From Seiridium cupressi (lineage: Eukaryota > Ascomycota > Sordariomycetes > Amphisphaeriales > Sporocadaceae), in assembly GCA_036674765.1 (NCBI GenBank), contig JARVKI010000043.1:124001-188000 (forward strand): a DNA stretch of 64,000 nucleotides, in the 5' to 3' direction. Shown here piece by piece: positions 57,702 to 64,000 of this stretch. Every line of letters begins with the position of its first letter. Positions within the stretch are counted from its first letter, which is position 1. The notes under the pieces are model-generated. The model was not told the DNA's origin and ran no database searches. It was given only the letters and a program-made list of their open reading frames with translations. A program made the translations under genes and the position numbers.

Positions 57702-59820
57702 CTACATCATCCGAGGCTCGTACTCGATATTTTCATCAAAGTTCACGAGGAAATCATCAAAACTGAAGTTAATATCGTGAAAAATGTCCTCGAAAAGGAA
57801 GTCGGGTGTATCTTCCTCGGGTTGTACGCCTTGCCCGCCTTCTCCGTTGATCGATCGAGTCTCGAGAATCCGCTTTGAAAGTGCTTCGAATGTATCAATG
57901 CATTGTGGAACGTACACGCTCAGGTGCGTATGCTTGCGGAGGCATGCGATTACTTCGTGCCAAGATTGTTCTACTTCATCAGTGAACAGTTCCGATATGA
58001 ACATGGCAGCCAGGAAAATGGTCCCCGGGATGTGTAGAAAGTAGAGACGATACCACCATGGGAGTAGGCCGATCGTCGCATTTGTCTCAAGCGTCTCCTT
58101 GACCAATGCTGTCACTTTTTGTGCCCCCTCAATGCACATTTTTGCACATTCTTTTCCAAGTCGGTCACTAAGACTGGATGGGGTCTGACATGTTGACGGT
58201 TCGGGATTTTGATGGTGTAAGCGTGCGAGCATGGGTCTGAACAGGAATATTCGATGGAGAAGAAGACTATTATGTTGTATTAGCATATCACAGATCACAT
58301 TGCTTGGAAGTAACGGAGTGAAAGCTAGGTGCTCGGCCTTTCCGGCATGAACCCAAGCAGAGAGTTGATGAACAACGAAATCAAATAGCTTACCGGATGT
58401 GAAGCATGTATCGTTCTGGTGGTACAGCTCTGTCCTCTGAAAGGTTGATCGACTTCCAATGACTAGGAAGGTTGTTCTCCCACCTCTCGAGGCTGGCATC
58501 TAGTTGTACCACCAGGGCTTGGTACTCATCTAGTGGATGTGGCCGTGGTAACCCTAGTTCGGAAATCAGACTGCTCCGAGTCTGTATCTGTGCCAGCTGG
58601 ATTTGGTTTCCGATTTTATGAAGTCCTAATCCCCCCACTGAATTATCAACCTGTCTACTGTTTTCACTTGAGGCCTTCGGATTAGCATCGTCTGGAAGGG
58701 ATACCAGGAATATCGCCGTTTTCCGCCCAAGTGACCAGGAAACGCATGTGAGATTCGGTCAGCAACGGTTTTTGGAAATCAGTGTGCCCTCATTAGCCAT
58801 GAAGTTTATGAAGCTTACCGGTCTGTAGCGACACATGTAGTCCAAACCTTTTGTTTCAACAGATTGTCTTCACGAGTCTCCTCGGACAAAATCTCCTCGG
58901 GACGACGGCAACAAACGATTTGTCCAAGTCAAATTGCTAAGCCTGCCGTCATCCATACCTTCTCTTCATTATTGGTACAATGAAGGTATCGATTCAATAA
59001 CAACAACCACTGTACTAGCTCGACCGATCCCGACCCCCAAACTGTTGTCTCCGGATAGATCAGTGCCCAGGCGCGTCGGAAATAACGGTTCCCTTCCTCG
59101 TTACGTTGCTTCAGAGGAATGGACTCCTGTCTTTGGACAGCTGTGGCAAAAACTGCATTCAGTATGCTGAACCAAGTGCCACGGCCTGCCCGTATCGACT
59201 TGTGCCGTCCGGTGTACGAAGTGTGATAGTCTCGGAAAAAGCTTCGTCGATCGAGTATAGGTTCTATGGGATCTTGGTACTGCCAGTATATTTCGACAAG
59301 ACGATCAGCCTCTGTGGAAGGAGGTAGGAAGAAGGGGGACTCCAAAACATCGTGTGGTGAATCCAGATCTGAGACCTTGTGTTCGTTTCCAAACCTGGAG
59401 AATGACGGCTCAAGTATTAGTGGCGTCGCGCTCGTTGACCGTGATGGTCTCTCAAGAAGCTGAGCTTGTAGTACTGGAAAAGGGGCAGCCACACGAGTAT
59501 TCACAAGAGGGGCAGGCCTGAGCGGATGATTGCGCTTGGCTTGGTTCCTGGGGACAACGGGATTACGGCCATATGTGCATGTCTTGCCTCGCTCTATACA
59601 TCTTGAACATGCTGAGTATGCGCACGTATTAGCCTCAGTCCAGGGCTCGTGTCTAGTGGAAGATGAGAACTGGAGAATGAATGCAGTACATACCTGGAGA
59701 CCTGCCATCGCATTTTATCTTCCTCAGCCGGCAGACTTGACAAGCGTTCGGGATTTTTAACTGCTGCCTACAAAGTCGCTCCGACTGCCCGCCCTGATGC
59801 TTTTCACGTCGAGCGGTCAT
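57702..59820 (-). pseudogene. Zn2Cys6 transcription factor gene, decayed in the middle
   Basis: Exon 1 (59820-59694) starts MTARREKHQGGQSERL and joins exon 2 (from 59611) over GTATGT/CAG to complete a zinc cluster ACQVCRLRKIKCDGRSPACS...C with spacing C-x2-C-x6-C-x6-C-x2-C-x6-C. Exon 2 reads FRRAWALIYPETTVWGSGSV and LNRYLHCTNNEEK, and a short exon near 58.83 kb reads VWTTCVATDR. The last exon (58266-57702) is intact, joined to LHI at 58394 over GTAAGC/TAG. Between them, at 58.65-58.81 kb, the fungal transcription factor domain should have about 45 more residues; only a shortened stretch with a TGA just before LTCVSWSLGRKTAIFLVSLP and PDDAN remains. A deletion plus a stop is inferred. It is divergent from the MFS gene at 60410. 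Confidence 0.65.
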
Positions 59821-60409
59821 GACGCAGATGACCGGTTCGTTTCTCTCTTCTTTATCTTTCCAGAATCAAGATTAAGAAGTGCGGTGGAGTTTAAGATTGT
59901 CGTAACGCCTAGTCTAGAGAAAGGCGGCACAAGCCAATCACAACGCGGTCCGCAAAGTATTTCTCCACAGCGGAAAGACATACAATTGGCCCTCAGCGAT
60001 AATCGATATGACGCGGCGTGAGACGGGAAGTGCACGGCTTACTCTCGACAGGCTGACAGCCAATTAGATTTTCATCCGCACTTCGACCACCGCGGATTCA
60101 GCGGCCAATAAAACGTTAGCCGTGTAGTCAATTTGCCTTTCTGAGCAGTCATCACTACTATGAAAGTGCCATAGAAACTCATGACAAAGAATGCGCGGCT
60201 TTCTGCCCGCTAGGTTGCTGAGTTAATAATTCAGACGGACAATTAAATTCACGAAAGGTGTCCACCTCGAATAACGTGGCAGTATCCGTCCGATATCTCC
60301 GCAACCAGTTCTATCGCCTATATAAAACAGATGGATGGTCCATTCAAATGAAACTCGCCATCTTCTTTTTCGCGCAAAATCACATCAGACAGCGCTCGGT
60401 CATCAAAAT
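59821..60409. promoter_or_regulatory. Divergent promoter of Zn2Cys6 relic and MFS gene
   Basis: 589 bases between two divergent starts, the usual arrangement of a pathway regulator and its transporter. A TATA-like TATATAAAA lies near 60320, about 90 bases before the MFS start. Confidence 0.5.
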
Positions 60410-62056
60410 ATGTCTCAACAAACCAAAACCACCACAACAGCCGACCGCGTCGAGATTGAGAAAGGGCTTTTCATGAACGGACAAGGTACTCAAGGGGAAC
60501 CCTTCCTAGTTGAGTTCCAAAAGAATGACCCTGACAACCCAATGAACTGGAGTAAATCCCGGAAGTGGCTCATCACGGCTATTGTGACATTGTCGGTTTT
60601 CGCCGTCACTTTCACGTCTTCGGCATACTCCGAGTCTGCCAACGAGATTATTCAGGAGTTTCATATCAGCTCAGAGGTCTTCATAGCCGGCGTTTCGCTC
60701 TTCGTGCTCGGATTCGCAATCGGCCCCGCGGTATGGGTCCCTTGGTAAGTCCTCGCCCATATCTACTGCGTCTTTATTCGCAACTACAAGCTGACGATTC
60801 CTCTGGATCTAGTAGGTCAATCATCTAACAAGTCCCAGGTATACTTCACTTGCTAATCGCTACCGATGCTTGAAAGATCCGAACTTTACGGGAGACAAGT
60901 TGTCTGGACCACGTCTCACGTCGCCATGGTTGCCTTTATAGGAGGCTCGGCTGGAAGTCGAAACATAACTACACTCCTCGTACTACGATTCTTCAGCGGT
61001 TTTCTCGGTAGCGCGCCACTAGTCAACTCGGGTGGCGCCATCGCTGATCTCTTCGCATTGGACCAGAGAGGCCTCGCCATGACACTTTATTGTGTCGCAC
61101 CATTTCTGGGGCCCCTGCTTGGCCCTGCTGTCGGCGGCTTTGTTTCTGAGAACGTCGGGTGGAGATGGGTCCAAGGGGTATGTTGTATCCTGATTGGCGG
61201 GATAGGTGTCCTCGGCATCATTCTTGTTCCTGAGACGTATGGCCCTGTATTACTCGGTAGCAGAGCCAAACATTTGTCCAAGGAAGACGGAAAAGTTTAC
61301 ATCAGTGTTCTTGAAGTGAGTCAAGGCAAAAAGAAGCCGGCTGAAGTCTTCAAAAGAGCTCTCATAAGACCATGGGTTCTACTCTTTCGAGAACACATTG
61401 TCTTGGTGGCCTCGGTCTATATCGCCATTATCTACGGCACCGTCTACATGTTTATGGGTGCAATGCCCATTGTGTACAGCCAAGGTCGTGGGTGGAGTGA
61501 AGGCATTGGAGGCCTTGCCTTCCTGGGTATTGTTGTTGGAGTCCTTCTTGGGCTGGCGTATGCTGTCTACGACGACAAGAAGCGTTACACAAAGCTTTTT
61601 ATGTCCGAGGCAGCAACCCCCGAGTCACGTTTACCGCCATCCATCTTGGGCGCCATTACGCTTCCAGTCGGCATGTTCGCTTTCGCCTGGACCAATTACC
61701 CCGACATTCACTGGTCTGTTAGCATAATCCTTTCGGCCCCATTTGGCTCTGGTTGCGTCCTTGTTATCTTGCCGGTGGTGAACTATCTCATTGACTCCTA
61801 CACTATCTATGCAGCTTCAGTGCTTGCAGCCAATGCCATTTTCCGCTGCATCGTGGGTGCCGCATTTCCTCTGTTCACTGCACAGATGTACGGGAGTCTC
61901 GGGATCCACTGGGCCTCGTCTCTACCGGCATTTCTCACATTGGCTTGTCTGCCATTCCCACTCGTCATGTATCGCTACGGTGGGGTACTCCGGATGAAAT
62001 GTACTTACGCTGCGGAGGCTGCCGAGATGATGAGACAGCTTCAAACAAAAGACTGA
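60410..62056 (+). pseudogene. DHA1-type MFS transporter gene with a stop at its splice junction
   Basis: Exon 1 is 60410-60744 (MSQQTKTTTTADRVEIEKG to IGPAVWVP), exon 2 is 60877-62056 (SELYGRQVVWTTSHVAMV to MMRQLQTKD). The donor GTAAGT and a TGCTAATC branch site are perfect, and the only AG after the branch site is the AAG at 60874-60876. Joining them gives codon TG|A, a stop, exactly between VP and SELYGRQ. With any sense codon there the protein would be 504 residues with twelve membrane segments and the DHA1 marks SSAYSESANEIIQEF, FLGPLLGPAVGGF and NYLIDSYTIYAASVLAA. It is a paralogue of the transporter at 40613-42687. Either the gene was lost by one point change in the first base of exon 2 or an unusual splice is used. 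Confidence 0.7.
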
Positions 62057-62325
62057 AAAGGCTGTTGAAAGGCAGGAAAGGCGCATACTCTAGGGCTAGG
62101 ACATCAATATCCGGTAGATCGCTCTAGTTGAAGGCCAAGAAATTGCGAAAGATAGAATTGACAACGAATGGCTGGTAAATCTTAGGGGGAAACCGTGAGT
62201 CCCAATCACCCGAATGGCGTATACTCAGTCCCATATTATCCCTAGTACCATAGTGGCTACACATCTTGGTAATGTTGTTGATTCCTGGACTGTGATGTTG
62301 CCACTTCAATTCTGACCTAGTCTGC

Positions 62326-64000
62326 TCATCTGATCTTAACTATGTAAGGTGCTGCCTTGTGAGCTTGATCCGTCGAGACATTGATATCTTCGGATGCTGC
62401 TGGTGAAGTGCCACCCTTCTCCAGAATTGGCAAGAATTTGTGGTAGTAACAATCTTCCTGCTCGCAAGAATTAGCCTTATCAACCCTACTCGGGGTATGC
62501 GTGAAATCGAATGACCCGATTCGGTGAAAGCAACCTTGGAGTTTGTTGTGCTTCTTCAGGACAATACCATGGCATGTTAGCTCTTCTCTCCACTCGGTAT
62601 TTTCCGCTGCTGGTTTTACCGATTCTATGAGGTCTGCACTCTCACTCTTGAACTTGAATCTGGAACCTGTTCTACCATGCACAATTGTGACGAGATAAAC
62701 GACGTCGTTATCCAGGGTGGAGGCATCGTCCAGGCAGTCTAGGATGATAGGAAACGAAATATCGGTCATTTCGGCCAGCACTGTCTCGGTAAGTCGTGGC
62801 TCTCCTGTTTCCACGTATGGGGGTAGGGAACTGCTGGAAGTACCCGCCGACCAGACTAGAGCACCGGATGGAAATCTCTCCGTCAATTACTGCGCCAAAC
62901 AAATCGGTGCCGGCAAGTTTCGTCCAGGCATCTATGACAAAAGCATGCTCTTTCAGCATTCCATTGTTGTTATTCCAGGGCCAATACCAGGTTTGGCCTT
63001 CGACGGACGCCCAAGACCAACTGGGTATACCAAGGTCTGGGCGGTCGCGTCGCTGTTGAGGTTCCCAAATACCCCAGCCAAGCTGGGAGGTCAACCCTTG
63101 TCTCCACAACCCAGCCAAATAATCATCGTGCGTAATCTCGTGCTGACGACTAGCGATACCAGACAGGGCGGGCAGTTTATCCGAGCCGTACGTCAACTGA
63201 GCAGCAGAGTAGTGCGTAACAATATCAGGCCAGGACCATGCTTTGTCTTCAGGGCGTAGATCATGGGACCCGAGCTTACCGGGGAATCCGTCAGGGAGGT
63301 ACTCGGATCTGATCATGGACCGACACTCCCAAAAGAGACCGGTATCCCCGAACCTGATCATGCGAGGCGGAAGAAGTTTCTCTTGTAATGCCCAAGCTCG
63401 TTTTGCAAGGGAGGTGTCTGTAGAAGATTCCCGGTAGACTGATTGACTGTGAAAGTTTTGTACCCGACAGAATTCAGTTGTTGTGACGCGCGCGCTGAAG
63501 CCGCCAGAGTAATATGGCTGCTTGGACAGACAGCCTTCGTAGGCGTTGGTGGCAGAAGAAGCAGCCAGCCCGATAGACGCACCTCCGTAGACAGACTTCA
63601 TGTGACTCACCTCCCCCCGCCAGTCTTTCTTATCGTCCTGATTCTGGATGATACAGAGCGCATCGATCCATAGGTACTCGATGCTTAGACATCTCGCTAC
63701 GATGATGGCATCTTGGAAGGTCTGCGGCAAGTCTTCAAGCAAAATGCCGCGCTGGAAGGAGTCCACGTTGTCCGAAGTCAGTGTGGAGAATTTTTTTCCA
63801 CCCCAGCAGTAACTCAGAGTAGCGTATTGAGCCGAATCCTGAAGGGTTGCCGTCGAAACCAGTTTGATGGTGTTACCACTGATTTCAAGTAGTCTGGTAG
63901 GCAGCTCGTGTTGTTTCATGCAGCGGCATTTTAGGTGGGACTGATGGCATTCGTTTAGCCAAGTCTTTGCAAGATCCAACCGCTGGATCTGCGTCTGCCA
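62326..64000 (-). pseudogene. HET-domain protein, 5' end beyond the window, with a frameshift
   Basis: The frame enters from the right edge (WQTQIQRLDLAKTWLNECHQ), so the start is outside the window. The HET domain is complete: YATLSYCWGGKKFSTLTSDN, DLPQTFQDAIIVARCLSIEY, LWIDALCIIQNQDDKKDW, MKSVYGGASIGLAASSA, then KRAWALQEKLLPPRMIRF and the late WSWASVEGQ. This is the type usually tied to vegetative incompatibility. About 60 residues after that, near 62.83-62.87 kb, the reading frame changes: the first frame ends at 62708 in unlike sequence, while YVETGEPRLTETVLAEMTDI through HKAAPYIVKIR continues one frame over to the stop at 62326. The overlap is too short for an intron, so a one-base insertion or a sequencing error is inferred. 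Confidence 0.75.

Overview
The window is nuclear DNA of a filamentous ascomycete (Pezizomycotina). Nearly every intact gene is cut by 45-210 base spliceosomal introns with GT...AG ends and CTAAC-like branch sites. The families are typical of moulds: Zn2Cys6 regulators, HET and Clr5 domains, DHA1 and Dal5-type MFS carriers, a GH43 arabinanase, Och1-like GT32, AsaB/CmcJ-type oxygenase, and tannase and sedolisin remnants. No bacterial operon, CRISPR, rRNA or convincing tRNA was seen. Genus cannot be fixed from the sequence alone.

Layout. 0.2-4.4 kb: a Clr5-ankyrin gene broken by two in-frame stops. 4.4-8 kb: gene-free. 8-21 kb: an amino-acid-oxidase-like flavoenzyme, a promethin/LDAF1-like lipid-droplet protein, an intact Clr5 gene, an arabinanase, an Och1-like mannosyltransferase and an acyltransferase-3 membrane protein. 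21-25 kb: a 13-exon Dal5-family permease head to head with an HpcH/HpaI aldolase, probably a small uptake-and-cleavage module. 25-28 kb: gene-free. 28-34 kb: a frameshifted AsaB-like gene, mitochondrial ClpP head to head with another mitochondrial-looking gene, a small STAND-like relic and an F-box-like gene. 34.7-36.1 kb: two small secreted proteins transcribed divergently from one 479-base spacer. 36.2-40 kb: relics of a sedolisin, a tannase and a HET gene. 40-46 kb: a DHA1 MFS carrier and a Zn2Cys6 regulator. 47-53 kb: relics of a bZIP/DUF3425 gene and an AtuA-family gene, then a large fungal-specific gene with one in-frame stop. 53-57 kb: AT-rich spacer and a secreted beta-propeller-like protein. 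57.7-62 kb: a decayed Zn2Cys6 regulator divergent from a second DHA1 MFS gene whose splice junction reads as a stop. 62-64 kb: a frameshifted HET gene that runs off the right edge.

The striking global feature is mosaic decay: housekeeping genes (ClpP, its mitochondrial neighbour, Och1-like, promethin) have clean reading frames, while accessory genes beside them carry isolated stops or single-base frameshifts. Several stops are explained by one C-to-T change in a CpA context (glutamine codon to TAG or TAA), which resembles mild repeat-induced point mutation or cytosine deamination. Exon boundaries were read by eye. For multi-exon genes, frame continuity was checked by exon length arithmetic, which supports the models but does not replace transcript data.
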